Below, one piece after another: positions 9,035 to 20,405 of a stretch of 64,000 nucleotides of DNA. The notes below the pieces were generated by a model that saw only the letters and a program-made list of their open reading frames with translations, made no database searches and was not told the origin of the DNA. The translations under genes were made by a program, and so were the position numbers. How positions within the stretch are numbered: position 1 is the first letter of the stretch; each line of letters starts with the position of its first letter. The DNA lies in the NCBI GenBank assembly GCA_009594995.1, contig VOPR01000006.1, forward strand, positions 124,001 through 188,000, written 5' to 3'. Origin of the DNA: Nitrospira sp. Lineage in GTDB: Bacteria > Nitrospirota > Nitrospiria > Nitrospirales > Nitrospiraceae.

Positions 9035-9637
9035 CTAGGTGAGCGACTGCAGTTCGCGGTAGAGCCGTTTCACCAGAGGCAACAAGCGAGGACGGGCAGT
9101 GGTTCCGTCCAGGAGATAGTTGGCGGCGGCAACCTTGTTTCGCTGGGGCAATTGACTGCGGATGCGCCGGATGGCCTCGGCGCGGGTGAACCCATTGCGC
9201 TTCTTCAATCGGGCGATCTGAGTTTCGCGGTCAGCGGTCACCACGATGATCGTATCCACGCGCTTGTCGATGCCGGCTTCGAAGAGGAGCGGTACATCGT
9301 AAATGACGACCGTTTTGGGATTGTGGTGAGCGGCTTGTCTGGCCAGTCTGGCCTGTTCACGGGCAACGCGGGGATGGATAATCTGTTCCAGGCGGCGCAA
9401 TTTGGCCCGGTTCCGGAAGACGATGGCGCCCAGGGCCTGGCGATTGAGGGTACGATCGGGATTGAGGACAGTCTTGCCGAAGGTCTTCACGATGGCACGC
9501 CAGGCCGGTTTTCCCGGTTCCACGACGGCATGGGCCAGCGCATCGGCATCGATGACCAGAGCGCCGCAGCGCTGAAACATCCCGGCGACCGTGCTTTTAC
9601 CGGTCGCCACCCCGCCGGTGAGGCCCACGAGAATCAT
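9035..9637 (-). CDS. coaE: Dephospho-CoA kinase
   Basis: Last enzyme of coenzyme A synthesis, phosphorylating the 3'-hydroxyl of dephospho-CoA. The 200-residue protein opens with MILVGLTGGVATGKST (P-loop) and has DADALAHAVVEPG, IHPRVA and VVIYDVPLLFEAG, all typical of CoaE. The frame stays open to 9733, but those 32 residues precede the first beta strand and have no family counterpart, so the ATG at 9637 was chosen. No Shine-Dalgarno is present; an extended -10 lies nine bases upstream. Confidence 0.94.
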   Translation of the reverse strand: MILVGLTGGVATGKSTVAGMFQRCGALVIDADALAHAVVEPGKPAWRAIVKTFGKTVLNPDRTLNRQALGAIVFRNRAKLRRLEQIIHPRVAREQARLARQAAHHNPKTVVIYDVPLLFEAGIDKRVDTIIVVTADRETQIARLKKRNGFTRAEAIRRIRSQLPQRNKVAAANYLLDGTTARPRLLPLVKRLYRELQSLT

Positions 9638-9646
9638 AGGGGGTGG

Positions 9647-9655
9647 AAGATACCA
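9647..9655 (-). promoter_or_regulatory. Extended -10 of coaE
   Basis: The minus strand reads TGG-TATCTT with nine bases before the coaE ATG at 9637, leaving a leader of zero to three bases. Confidence 0.45.
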
Positions 9656-9710
9656 TGGGGGTCCTGTCCCCGCAATGAGGCTCGATTGACTTCTCGTTGT
9701 GCCCGGCGGT

Positions 9711-10757
9711 ATGACCATTCCTATGAAGAACATGAACTATTGGATGCTCCACATCGCATTGTTCTGTGTATCGCTCGGAGTGACAGGTATGGTCCCCGCG
9801 ACGGCGGAGGAGCCTGCACCGGTCGAAAGGCCGCCCTTGGTGGTGGCGCTGGACGGCTCGGGTCAGTACCGCTCCATTCAGGAAGCGGTGGATGCCGCGA
9901 AAAAAGGCGACACCATTCTCATCCGCCCCGGTGCCTATCCCGAAGATGTGACCATTCACAGCAAAGAAAATGTGCGCTTGATCGGCGCCGGCATGGATCA
10001 GGTCACGATCCTGGGCCGTGAACGCGTCGGCGTCTTCCATATCGGCAAATGGCCCTATGGCGCGACCAATATTGAGATCTCCGGCATCACCGTCAATGAG
10101 CATGGCGGGCATGCGATGGGAATGTTCAACGGCCGCGGCATCCACTTCCACCATGCGCGAGTGAAAGGCATGTTGTTTACGCAGCAGGTGGAGGATGTGC
10201 GGATCGAGGATTGTGACATCGGCGGCAGTGAAACCACCGGGATTCAATTCGCCAATTCCCAGGCCGTCATGCGAGGCAATTTCATTCACGATAACGACCA
10301 TGGCGTCAGTGTTGCCGGGAAATCCACGGTGCGTCTGGAGCGAAACGTGATCACGAAGAGTCTCTTTGAGGCCGTGATTGTGAACGATCAGGCGCAGGCG
10401 ATCCTGGTGGGCAATACCTTCGTCAAGAACGGCGGCGGCGCTGCATTTCTGGGAACCTCACAAAACGAAGCCTCGGGCAACATCGTCAGCCTCAATACCT
10501 ACGGATTCGTAGTGGGGGCTTCCAGCCGGGTGCACTTCTCCTACAATGCCATGCAGAACTCAGGTTCCAACTATCTCCGTTCCGGAACGCCCAACCAGCC
10601 GGCTCCGGAATTGAAACCCGATTCTGATTTGACGGTGGATCCACGTTTCGTTGACAGTGCCCGGGACGATTTCCGGCTTCGGGCAGATACCTCGCTCGTC
10701 AAAATCGGCGAATTTCCCTATCTCGGGGCTCTCCCCCCACTAAGCGCATCACGCTGA
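9711..10757 (+). CDS. Secreted right-handed beta-helix protein
   Basis: Protein of about 348 residues with a signal peptide (MNYWMLHIALFCVSLGVTG, cleavage near ATAEE) and a parallel beta-helix fold. The opening VVALDGSGQYRSIQEAVDAAKKGDTILIRPGAY is the start of the pectin-lyase-like/NosD periplasmic copper-binding class. Repeated rungs of the type NxxxxNxGGGAAFxG follow. A carbohydrate- or surface-binding role is likely, but catalytic acids of pectin esterases are not evident. Start could be ATG at 9711 or 9723; ribosome sites are weak (GGCGG before 9711). Confidence 0.8.
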   Translation: MTIPMKNMNYWMLHIALFCVSLGVTGMVPATAEEPAPVERPPLVVALDGSGQYRSIQEAVDAAKKGDTILIRPGAYPEDVTIHSKENVRLIGAGMDQVTILGRERVGVFHIGKWPYGATNIEISGITVNEHGGHAMGMFNGRGIHFHHARVKGMLFTQQVEDVRIEDCDIGGSETTGIQFANSQAVMRGNFIHDNDHGVSVAGKSTVRLERNVITKSLFEAVIVNDQAQAILVGNTFVKNGGGAAFLGTSQNEASGNIVSLNTYGFVVGASSRVHFSYNAMQNSGSNYLRSGTPNQPAPELKPDSDLTVDPRFVDSARDDFRLRADTSLVKIGEFPYLGALPPLSASR

Positions 10758-10914
10758 TCCGCGATCGTAACGCGGCAACAAACTAAGAGATTAGGCATCC
10801 CATCCGTCCTGCTGCGACCGTGTGCTATGCTTTATGGTGAGCAGGGCATCGCGGGCCTTCCGGTGTGGCTCAAGAATTGCTGTACTACGACCGACAAGGG
10901 ATTGGAGGTAAGAC

Positions 10915-11100
10915 GTGGCCAGCTTTCGATTCGATCTCGAAAAACGCAGTACCGACGGGATTCCCAATCTGGCGGAATTGGAGTCCGGCAAGTTGCTCGG
11001 CGCGATTCTGCCGATGTCTGAACAGGCGCAACTCCAGTTGCGGGATAGCATCGAAGTCATCGACTATCTCATGAACCAGGAAGCTGTGGTCTGGAGCTAG
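10915..11100 (+). CDS. Conserved-looking 61-residue protein, unknown function
   Basis: Small acidic soluble protein starting at a GTG with GGAGG at 10904-10908, six bases upstream. The sequence has a natural composition with helices around LAELESGKLLGAILPMSEQAQLQLRDSIEVIDYLM. I do not recognise the family. A candidate extended -10 (TGC-TATGCT, 10822-10830) would give a leader of about 80 bases. It precedes the glycoside hydrolase pair but is separated from it by about 220 bases. Confidence 0.65.
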   Translation: MASFRFDLEKRSTDGIPNLAELESGKLLGAILPMSEQAQLQLRDSIEVIDYLMNQEAVVWS

Positions 11101-11318
11101 TGTCCCTCTCTCGCCTGTAAGCCCTCGATCCCGTTCTTCCCACGCGTCCATTTATCTCACATGAGTGCACCGGCCTTTCCAAGGACCGGTCCGTTCCATC
11201 GCATTCCTCGTGACCCTTACCCGCACTCTCGAATCCCTGTTGAATCTTTTCGACGCCGGGCGCATGCTGACGCCGTTTGGATGGCGTACCGCAGGCTCAG
11301 GACGGGAGTTTGTGCCAT

Positions 11319-13994
<2,676 letters not shown>

Positions 13995-14008
13995 GCCGGA
14001 GAGAGGCG

Positions 14009-15994
14009 ATGCCCATTGATTCGAGACGGTGCCAGGATCTTGAACGAGCGTTGAGTCTGGAGTGGCTGGAGACGAATGGTCGCGGCGGATATGCGTCCGG
14101 CACAGTCGCCGGCGCGAATACGCGACGGTACCATGCGTTGTTGTTGGTGGCCAGACATCCGCCGGTCGACCGCGTGGTCCTCGTGAACCATGTGGAGGAA
14201 TCAGTGGAGAGCGGCGGGTCCAACTTTCCCCTGTCGACCAATGTGTACAGCGGCGCCGTTCACCCGGAAGGGTACCAATATTGTGAGGAGTTTTCCGCCG
14301 AACCCTGGCCGACCTGGCGATACGCCGGTCAGGGAATTCGCCTGACGCGGGAGCTGTTGTGTCCGCAGGGGCGCGATATGGTGATTCTGCGCTGGCGTCT
14401 GCTGGATGATAGGTCTCCCGCGGTGGTGTTGCGAGTCAGGCCGATGCTCTCCGGCCGTGATTTTCACGCAACACACAGGGAGAACCCCGGCGTTCAGAGT
14501 GAGGCGACGACGAAGGACGGCCACGTCACCTGGCATCCGTACGAAGGCCTGCCGGCGGTTCACGCGTTTCACAACGGGCACTATCATCATGGGCCGGATT
14601 GGTATCGTCAGATTCACTATCGTGTCGAGCGTGAGCGCGGGCTGGATCATGTGGAAGACTGGTGGTCGCCGGGCGAATGCGTGTTCACGCTGGTTCCGGG
14701 CACTGCGGCGGAATTGGTCTTCACCACAGAGGCGCTTCCCTCCCTCGACGTGACGCAGTTGGTAGAGGATGAGCGTCGTCGTCGTGCGGGACAGTTGGAG
14801 ACCGTGCCGACCGATGACCCGCTGACGCGACGCCTGTGGGCCGCGACAGGTGCCTATCTGGTGCAGCGAGGGGCCAGGCAGACGGTGGTCGCCGGTTATC
14901 CCTGGTTTGCGGATTGGGGACGGGATACGTTTATTGCGTTGCCGGGGCTCTGTCTGGTGACGGGTCGTTATGATGTGGCCCGGCAGGTAATCGAGGCGTT
15001 TGCCTCCTATGTGTCTCAGGGCATGGTGCCGAACCGGTTCCCCGATATCGGCGAGCAGCCTGAGTACAACACGATCGATGCGTCATTGTGGTTCATTCAC
15101 GCCGTGGATCGGTATCTTCATTACAGTCGCGATCTGGACGGGGTACGGCGGGTCGCCTGGCCTGCCGTCAAACAGATTCTGGATGGCTATCGCCAGGGGA
15201 CGCGGTTCGGAATTCATATGGATCGCGACGGGATGATCACGGGAGGGGTAGACGGTGTTCAACTGACCTGGATGGACGTCAAGATCGGCGACTGGGTTGT
15301 TACGCCGCGGCATGGCAAGCCGGTTGAAGTTCAAGCGCTGTGGGTGCGGGCACTGGCGGTGGCCGCTTCGCTGGCAGACCATTTCGGCGAGCCGACCTAT
15401 GCGGCGCAATGCCGGCAGGACCGTGCACGTGCGACGGCGTCGTTTCGTGACCGCTTCTGGTACCGGACGGGAGGCTATCTGCTGGATGTGGTGGACGGAC
15501 CCACCGGAGATGACGCCTCTCTGCGCCCGAACCAGATCTATGCCGTGGCGCTCGATGATCAGCTGGTGACCGAGTCACAGGCGAAACACATGTTGCAATT
15601 GATGAAAGAACGGTTGCTCACGCCGGTGGGGTTGCGTACCCTGGCGCCGGAGGATATTCGATTTTGTGCATCGTATGAAGGCGGCCTGTCCGAGCGGGAC
15701 GGAGCGTACCATCAAGGGACGGTATGGCCGTTTCTCCTGGGGCCGTTCGTGACGGCCTGGGTGAAGACGTACGGCGACAGTCCTCCAGTGCGGCGAGAGG
15801 CCCGATTGTTTCTCGACGGATTACTCGACCATTTGGGCGACGCCTGCGTAGGGCAGGTCTCGGAGATTTTTGACGGGGAGCTTCCGCATCGCGCCCGCGG
15901 CTGTTTTGCGGAGGCCTGGTCCGTGGCGGAGCCACTGCGCGCGCTCATTGAAGATATTGGCGTGGCTCGCGCGCGTGCATCAATCGCTCAGTGA
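14009..15994 (+). CDS. Amylo-alpha-1,6-glucosidase (glycogen debranching type)
   Basis: Protein of 661 residues with the N-terminal beta domain of the debranching family (LEWLETNGRGGYASGTVAGANTRRYH split by loops) and a C-terminal GH133-type helical barrel. Typical stretches are FADWGRDTFIALPGL, GMVPNRFPD, YNTIDASLWFIHAV, TWMDVKIGDWVVTPR and GAYHQGTVWPFL. It hydrolyses the alpha-1,6 branch stub of glycogen. GGAGAGAGG lies seven bases before the ATG at 14009; an upstream start at 13949 would overlap the previous gene. Forms an operon with the GH63-like gene. Confidence 0.9.
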   Translation: MPIDSRRCQDLERALSLEWLETNGRGGYASGTVAGANTRRYHALLLVARHPPVDRVVLVNHVEESVESGGSNFPLSTNVYSGAVHPEGYQYCEEFSAEPWPTWRYAGQGIRLTRELLCPQGRDMVILRWRLLDDRSPAVVLRVRPMLSGRDFHATHRENPGVQSEATTKDGHVTWHPYEGLPAVHAFHNGHYHHGPDWYRQIHYRVERERGLDHVEDWWSPGECVFTLVPGTAAELVFTTEALPSLDVTQLVEDERRRRAGQLETVPTDDPLTRRLWAATGAYLVQRGARQTVVAGYPWFADWGRDTFIALPGLCLVTGRYDVARQVIEAFASYVSQGMVPNRFPDIGEQPEYNTIDASLWFIHAVDRYLHYSRDLDGVRRVAWPAVKQILDGYRQGTRFGIHMDRDGMITGGVDGVQLTWMDVKIGDWVVTPRHGKPVEVQALWVRALAVAASLADHFGEPTYAAQCRQDRARATASFRDRFWYRTGGYLLDVVDGPTGDDASLRPNQIYAVALDDQLVTESQAKHMLQLMKERLLTPVGLRTLAPEDIRFCASYEGGLSERDGAYHQGTVWPFLLGPFVTAWVKTYGDSPPVRREARLFLDGLLDHLGDACVGQVSEIFDGELPHRARGCFAEAWSVAEPLRALIEDIGVARARASIAQ

Positions 15995-16015
15995 CCAATG
16001 TGTCCTCTGGACTCT

Positions 16016-16046
16016 CACAGCCGACGACGATCTGTCGTCGGCTGTG
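16016..16046. terminator. Perfect 13-bp hairpin after the glycosidase operon
   Basis: CACAGCCGACGAC (16016-16028) pairs perfectly with 16034-16046 around a five-base loop, 22 bases after the debranching gene stop. There is no T run behind it, so it may be an RNA-stabilising or factor-assisted terminator rather than a classic intrinsic one. Confidence 0.6.
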
Positions 16047-16099
16047 CGACGCTGCTGTCGCGAGCCTCAATCTTTTCTCCCGCTTCCTCTCCGAAAATC

Positions 16100-16129
16100 T
16101 TGACAGCGTCAGAACCGATCCGGTAAGGA
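16100..16129 (+). promoter_or_regulatory. Candidate sigma-70 promoter for lipoprotein 16137
   Basis: A perfect -35 TTGACA (16100-16105) is followed after 18 bases by TAAGGA (16124-16129). The same AAGGA could instead be the ribosome site, seven bases before the ATG at 16137, so either reading is possible. Confidence 0.35.
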
Positions 16130-16136
16130 TACCCAG

Positions 16137-16643
16137 ATGGGACTGTGCACGGTGACCAGATTGTTTGCGCTGATGTCTGCCGGAATTTTGTTAACCGGTT
16201 GCCAGCTGTTTGACTCGTCGGCGCGCACGGCTGCGCCGCGATCGACATCGGTGATGTCGATGTGGGAATTGTATCGACACTGCCAATCCAGTGGCGATGT
16301 GGAGACGGTCTTGTCGGCGGCGAAGCAATTGCAGCAATCAGCCGATACGCATGTTGTTCCCGCTCCCGACGTTCCCAGGAGCCTGGACCGGTTTGTTACG
16401 AAGCAGCCGGTTCGTACCACCGTGGATCCCAAAGCGCTGGCGGCCTCCTGCACTCTGCAGGCGGCTCGAACCAGCCTAAGCGCCGGGCGCGAGCAGGAAG
16501 CGGAACAGCTCCTGTACGCCGTGGTGTTGAGTTATCCTGAAAGCGACTACACCTTCTATGTCGCGCAGGCCAAGGTGTGGATCGAGGAGTTGCATCGTCC
16601 CGGCGCTTCCGAGTCTGTGATCCACCCCATTTCTACCTTCTAA
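16137..16643 (+). CDS. Lipoprotein of unknown function
   Basis: Protein of 168 residues with a lipoprotein signal ending in the lipobox LLTGC (Cys about 22). The mature part is helical with a TPR-like pair (CTLQAARTSLSAGREQEAEQLLYAVVLSYPESDYTFYVAQAKVWIEEL, broken here for description), suggesting a protein-interaction module at the membrane face. No closer family recognised. AAGGA sits seven bases before the ATG. Confidence 0.7.
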   Translation: MGLCTVTRLFALMSAGILLTGCQLFDSSARTAAPRSTSVMSMWELYRHCQSSGDVETVLSAAKQLQQSADTHVVPAPDVPRSLDRFVTKQPVRTTVDPKALAASCTLQAARTSLSAGREQEAEQLLYAVVLSYPESDYTFYVAQAKVWIEELHRPGASESVIHPISTF

Positions 16644-16767
16644 GCGCCACTCGATCTCGTCTTATTTCTGCTCGGCCTGATCTATCGGCCGACTTCTTGT
16701 CCATTACGGAGCCCGAATTGGTACGCAAGGCATTGCGGGTGGGAGTCATTGCTGAGCACTCTCCTGC

Positions 16768-17844
16768 ATGGACAGCGCGTTCATGCGGATCAGGCGTGTC
16801 GCACTGTACACGCACGGCCTTCAGCCACTGGTCTCTGTGCTGGTCGACAGGTGGCGCATGACCCGGCCAAGACAATGGCAGACCCTGTGGCGGGGGAAAA
16901 CCTGTCTGCAATTGGTGCGCGGAGTCATGGTCTATGTCTGGCCGTTCTCGATCTTCGGAAGGCTGTTCTATCGCCTTCGTTGGTCCACTCCCTGGTATCA
17001 GGCCATCAACCGACAATCCCGCCGCGTCTTTCACTCTACCCCGCAACCGCTGCACCCGCTGGGCATCGAAGCTGTGCAGGCACTCAGAACCGAGGGGATC
17101 TTTCGCAGCTCAGTCGACGCCGTGGCGCAAGATCCCGAGCTGTTTCGAGAATTGTCACGAGATGCGCAGATGTTGCTGGCCCGACAGGATATCCAGCGTA
17201 AGATCAGGCAGCGATTTAATCCGCACGATGCCAAGTGGTATGTGGTGCGAGCCATCGGTCATCGCGCCAAGCGGCCCCCGATTCCTTCGTCCTTCGTCCG
17301 TTTTTTTCTCCACCCGCAAATACTCAGTATTGCCAGTACCTATCTCGGACTGCAGGTCCGACTCAACTATGCGGATGTCTGGCACAACATTCCGGTGCGC
17401 GAGGGCGAGCCGCCGATCTCTGCGGAGTTCTGGCATCGCGATCACGAAGATAAACGGCTCATCAAAGTCTTTGTGTTGCTGACCGATGTTGATGAGACCA
17501 TGGGGCCGTTCACCTATGTGAAACGGTCGCAGGTGGGGGGGGAATTCGAAAGCCTTTTTCCTGCCATCCCGCCCACTGGCCGCTATCCGAAGCAGGATGT
17601 GCTCAGCCAATTGATCAACGACACGCCGTTGCCCTCGGTATCCTGTGTCGGGCCGGCCGGCAGTATCATCCTGTGTGATACGAGCGGGCTGCATCGCGGC
17701 GGCCGGTCGCTCACCAAGCCAAGGATCGTTCTTGTGGGGGTGTATACATCCAACGCCGGGATAGATGCCGGGCGTTATTCCCTTCCTCGCTCCGTTCGCC
17801 ACGAACAGTTGTCGCCCGCGGCGAAGTTCGCACTCTATTCCTAG
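16768..17844 (+). CDS. PhyH-like Fe(II)/2-oxoglutarate dioxygenase family protein
   Basis: Protein of 358 residues whose C-terminal half has the phytanoyl-CoA dioxygenase pattern. The iron ligands are visible as HRD in FWHRDHEDKRLIKVFVLL and a distal His in DTSGLHRGG, with a downstream Arg (KPRIVLVGVY) that would hold 2-oxoglutarate. The N-terminal 100 residues are basic and aromatic with a short hydrophobic patch and are not assigned. Hydroxylation substrate is unknown. Alternative start ATG at 16783. It stands alone between two lipoprotein-type genes. Confidence 0.78.
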   Translation: MDSAFMRIRRVALYTHGLQPLVSVLVDRWRMTRPRQWQTLWRGKTCLQLVRGVMVYVWPFSIFGRLFYRLRWSTPWYQAINRQSRRVFHSTPQPLHPLGIEAVQALRTEGIFRSSVDAVAQDPELFRELSRDAQMLLARQDIQRKIRQRFNPHDAKWYVVRAIGHRAKRPPIPSSFVRFFLHPQILSIASTYLGLQVRLNYADVWHNIPVREGEPPISAEFWHRDHEDKRLIKVFVLLTDVDETMGPFTYVKRSQVGGEFESLFPAIPPTGRYPKQDVLSQLINDTPLPSVSCVGPAGSIILCDTSGLHRGGRSLTKPRIVLVGVYTSNAGIDAGRYSLPRSVRHEQLSPAAKFALYS

Positions 17845-17974
17845 TCAATAAAGTTTCCGGGCGCTGTTCCCATGCCGGCCGCCCGAGTATTGACAGAGCC
17901 TTGCGTTGGCCGTAGGCTCGCGCGTTGCTAGGTTGGTGAGGCACTACTGATTGCATCGTGGATGAAGGAGGCGA

Positions 17975-18526
17975 ATGATGGTGGAGCGCATACAGGAATC
18001 GGGACGAATGTTGAGTTGTGTCGGCGTCATCATCGCGGTGTTGCTGGCAGGCGGCGGGCACGCAGCGGTCAATGCGGCTGACGAGTTACCAAAAGAGTCG
18101 GTGCTGCCGGTAGCGTTGGCCGGGAAAGCCGCACAGGCGGCGCTCGATTTCTGCAAGAAGGATGGGTATCGAGTCAGCGCATCGGTGGTGGATCGGGCGG
18201 GTGTCTTGCGTGCCATGCTGCGCGCTGATGGTGCCGGGCCGCACACTGTCGATAGCAGCAGAAAGAAGGCCTACACTGCGTCCAGTTTGCGGCGCGCGAC
18301 CAGCGAGTTGGCCGACATGATCGCCAAGCAACCGGCGTTGCAGGCGTTGCGTGAGATGAACGAGAGCATTCTGATGGTCGGCGGCGGATTGCCCATCGAA
18401 ATTGCAGGCGAAGTGGTGGGCGCCATCGGCGTGGGCGGTGCGCCCGGGACCCATTTGGATGATGCCTGTGCGGAGGCCGGTCTCGATGCGATCGGGGCGG
18501 CTTCGAAGATGCCTGCGGCCAAATGA
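17975..18526 (+). CDS. GlcG/HbpS-like haem-binding protein, exported
   Basis: Protein of 183 residues with a signal sequence (VGVIIAVLLAGGGHAAVNA) followed by the GlcG/HbpS fold: ALDFCKKDGYRVSASVVDRAGVL, AYTASSLRR and GGGLPIEIAGEVVGAIGVGGAPG. Members bind haem or small organic acids; here the signal peptide places it in the periplasm. AAGGAGG at 17965-17971 sets the ATG at 17975. The stop overlaps the next gene start as ATGA, so the two are coupled. Confidence 0.83.
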   Translation: MMVERIQESGRMLSCVGVIIAVLLAGGGHAAVNAADELPKESVLPVALAGKAAQAALDFCKKDGYRVSASVVDRAGVLRAMLRADGAGPHTVDSSRKKAYTASSLRRATSELADMIAKQPALQALREMNESILMVGGGLPIEIAGEVVGAIGVGGAPGTHLDDACAEAGLDAIGAASKMPAAK

Positions 18527-18987
18527 AACTCATGCGCGGAAGAGGACCGGGCTGGCTGGTGATGGGCCTGGTCCTCTGTCTGGCAGCCTGTAACAGCGAT
18601 CGCCCAGAACCGGCTGAGTTCGACCTGCCCTCAGCGGGGCTTCACATACGGGTGACGCGTGTGGCCACGCATCCGTTTCTTTCCCGCTTCCAGTTAACGT
18701 TGCAGGTTGAAGGGCCGGGCGGTTGCACGGCCACGGCCGAGTTGTTCCCCGATACGGGATATGCCGGGCGGCGCAATGTCTATCAGCAGGCGTCGGGCGC
18801 CATTACGCTCTTAGGTCAGTACGATGCCCGGGTGATTGAGAGGGACACCTGCACGATTCGCCTGGTTGAATTTCAATCGCTGACCGGTCAGGCGACCTTT
18901 CTGGGAGCGTTTGATGCGGATACCCAGAAACGCTGGCAATTTTTGCCGCCATCAGCCCGGCCGGAGCGGCCGTTTGAAAAACATTGA
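18523..18987 (+). CDS. Lipoprotein of unknown function
   Basis: Protein of 154 residues with lipobox LAAC after a hydrophobic signal (LVMGLVLCLAAC). The mature domain is mostly beta with two cysteines (GGCTATAEL, DTCTIRL) that could form a disulfide. Not recognised. Its ATG overlaps the stop of the GlcG-like gene by four bases, which suggests that the two act together at the cell envelope. Confidence 0.7.
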   Translation: MKLMRGRGPGWLVMGLVLCLAACNSDRPEPAEFDLPSAGLHIRVTRVATHPFLSRFQLTLQVEGPGGCTATAELFPDTGYAGRRNVYQQASGAITLLGQYDARVIERDTCTIRLVEFQSLTGQATFLGAFDADTQKRWQFLPPSARPERPFEKH

Positions 18988-19075
18988 CCCGCTAGGTGAT
19001 GGTCACGGTTGACGGTTAGCCCGCGTTGCCGCCGCTTACTGTGATCGTCGAACAGCAATCTGATGCCAATCGGGC

Positions 19076-19975
19076 TCAGGATTTCAGTCGATCCTTGAAG
19101 GTCAGTTCTGCTACGGCAGACTTATCCAGTTCGCCTTTGCCGAGGGCCACCAGCCGGCGATATTGCTCATAGGTCGCTCTCGAGACAGGAAGATCCAGGC
19201 CGACCTGCTTGCCCAGGCTGCACGCGATCCCCGAATCTTTCGCGGCGTGAGCCGCTGAAAAATAACAATCATGGGCGCGTTGCTGCATGTCTTCCCCGTC
19301 GGTCTCCAGCACGCGCGAGTTGGCGCCGGTTTGGGCGAACACCTCGCGGAGCATCGTGAGGTCCAGGCCCAGGGCCGATCCTAGTCCGAGTCCTTCCGCC
19401 AGGGCTGCGGTGTTGGCATTCATCACCATATTGACCAGCGCCTTCACCTTGGCCGCTTCCCCTGCCGGCCCGATGTAGCGCAGATGGGCGCTCAGATCTT
19501 TGAGCAGGGGCGTTGCCCGTTCAAATACTTCCGGCCGTCCTCCGCACATGAGATAGAGGGTGCCCTGGCGGGCTTGAGTAATACTGCTGGCCATGCAGGC
19601 TTCGAGGCTGCGGCCGCCTTGCTGTTCTACTAAAGTGTGAATGTCTGTCTGCAGTGCCGGGGAAAGGGTGGCGCAGTTGATAAAGAGGCGGCCGGTGGCA
19701 TGGCGCAGCAAGCTGTCGGGTGCCGCAGGGGCATAGATCTGACGCATGGCTCCATCATCCGACACCACGGTGAATACCGTGTCAGCCAGTTCAGCGAGGT
19801 GCGCTGGCGTCGGAGAGGCGGTGCACCCGAGCTCCTTGGCCAGTTCTTCCGCGCGTCGGGTGTCGGTATCGTAGACCGCGACGATCTGATAGTGCAGGTC
19901 GTGGAGCCTGCGGGCCATGTTGGCTCCCATGCGTCCGACCCCGACCATGCCGATACGAGCCTGTGACTGTGCCAT
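19076..19975 (-). CDS. NAD(P)-dependent beta-hydroxyacid dehydrogenase family protein
   Basis: Protein of 299 residues of the 3-hydroxyisobutyrate/6-phosphogluconate dehydrogenase superfamily. Rossmann motif GMVGVGRMGANMARRL at the start, substrate-binding SSITQARQGTLYLMCGG, catalytic Lys in GEAAKVKALVNMVMNAN and a helical C-terminal domain with KDSGIACSLGKQVGLDLP. Likely an oxidoreductase such as a succinic-semialdehyde/glyoxylate reductase; exact substrate unknown. AGGAGG lies seven bases before the ATG at 19975. A minus-strand extended -10 TGA-TACACT at 20017-20025 fits as promoter. Confidence 0.88.
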   Translation of the reverse strand: MAQSQARIGMVGVGRMGANMARRLHDLHYQIVAVYDTDTRRAEELAKELGCTASPTPAHLAELADTVFTVVSDDGAMRQIYAPAAPDSLLRHATGRLFINCATLSPALQTDIHTLVEQQGGRSLEACMASSITQARQGTLYLMCGGRPEVFERATPLLKDLSAHLRYIGPAGEAAKVKALVNMVMNANTAALAEGLGLGSALGLDLTMLREVFAQTGANSRVLETDGEDMQQRAHDCYFSAAHAAKDSGIACSLGKQVGLDLPVSRATYEQYRRLVALGKGELDKSAVAELTFKDRLKS

Positions 19976-20016
19976 CCACGACCTCCTGGAAAACATGCTA
20001 CTCTGCCTGGCGCGGA

Positions 20017-20025
20017 AGTGTATCA
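20017..20025 (-). promoter_or_regulatory. Extended -10 for the dehydrogenase gene
   Basis: Minus strand TGA-TACACT, about 41 bases before the ATG at 19975, leaving room for the AGGAGG ribosome site. No clear -35. Confidence 0.35.
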
Positions 20026-20109
20026 CAGTCTATTTTAGTGGAGGTATCCCAGAGTCCGGCGAAAGCGTAAGCCGGTGACCGCGGGAACTCACAACTCAGG
20101 GAGTCCGTG

Positions 20110-20313
20110 ATGCAACAATCGATTATCGGGTATCACCAGGATGAAGAGGGACATTGGGTGGCCGACCTCTGTTGCGGGCATGGGCAGCACGTGCGCCATC
20201 AGCCCCCGATGACGAGTCGTCCGTGGGTGTTGACCGAGGAGGGCCGGAGGGCGTTTCTCGGGACTAAATTAAATTGCAAGAAGTGCGAGGAAGAGGGCGA
20301 TGGGTTCAGCTAG
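20110..20313 (+). CDS. DUF3565 family small protein
   Basis: Protein of 67 residues matching the DUF3565 pattern as I know it: IIGYHQDEEGHWVADLCCGHGQHVRH, RPWVLTEEGRRAFLG and a final CKKCEE (quoted in parts). The two cysteine-containing motifs and the histidines suggest metal binding. GGGAG lies six bases before the ATG at 20110; a GTG at 20107 is also in frame. A hairpin follows directly. Confidence 0.8.
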   Translation: MQQSIIGYHQDEEGHWVADLCCGHGQHVRHQPPMTSRPWVLTEEGRRAFLGTKLNCKKCEEEGDGFS

Positions 20314-20341
20314 ACCGGGGCCCTTTCCTAAGGACCCCGGT
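20314..20341 (+). terminator. Hairpin after the DUF3565 gene
   Basis: ACCGGGG (20314-20320) pairs with CCCCGGT (20335-20341), with a further GG/CC pairing inside and a T-rich loop. It begins right after the stop codon. No T run follows. Confidence 0.5.
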
Positions 20342-20405
20342 AGAGCTGTCAGCGATGTGGTGACGTGTCGATCAAGGTGAGGAACGAGAGAGCGGCCAGA
20401 TGTTC

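Noticed and set aside
9597..10301. Open frame of 234 codons on the minus strand
   Set aside because: Antisense to the beta-helix protein, which has a signal peptide and repeat structure; no independent support.
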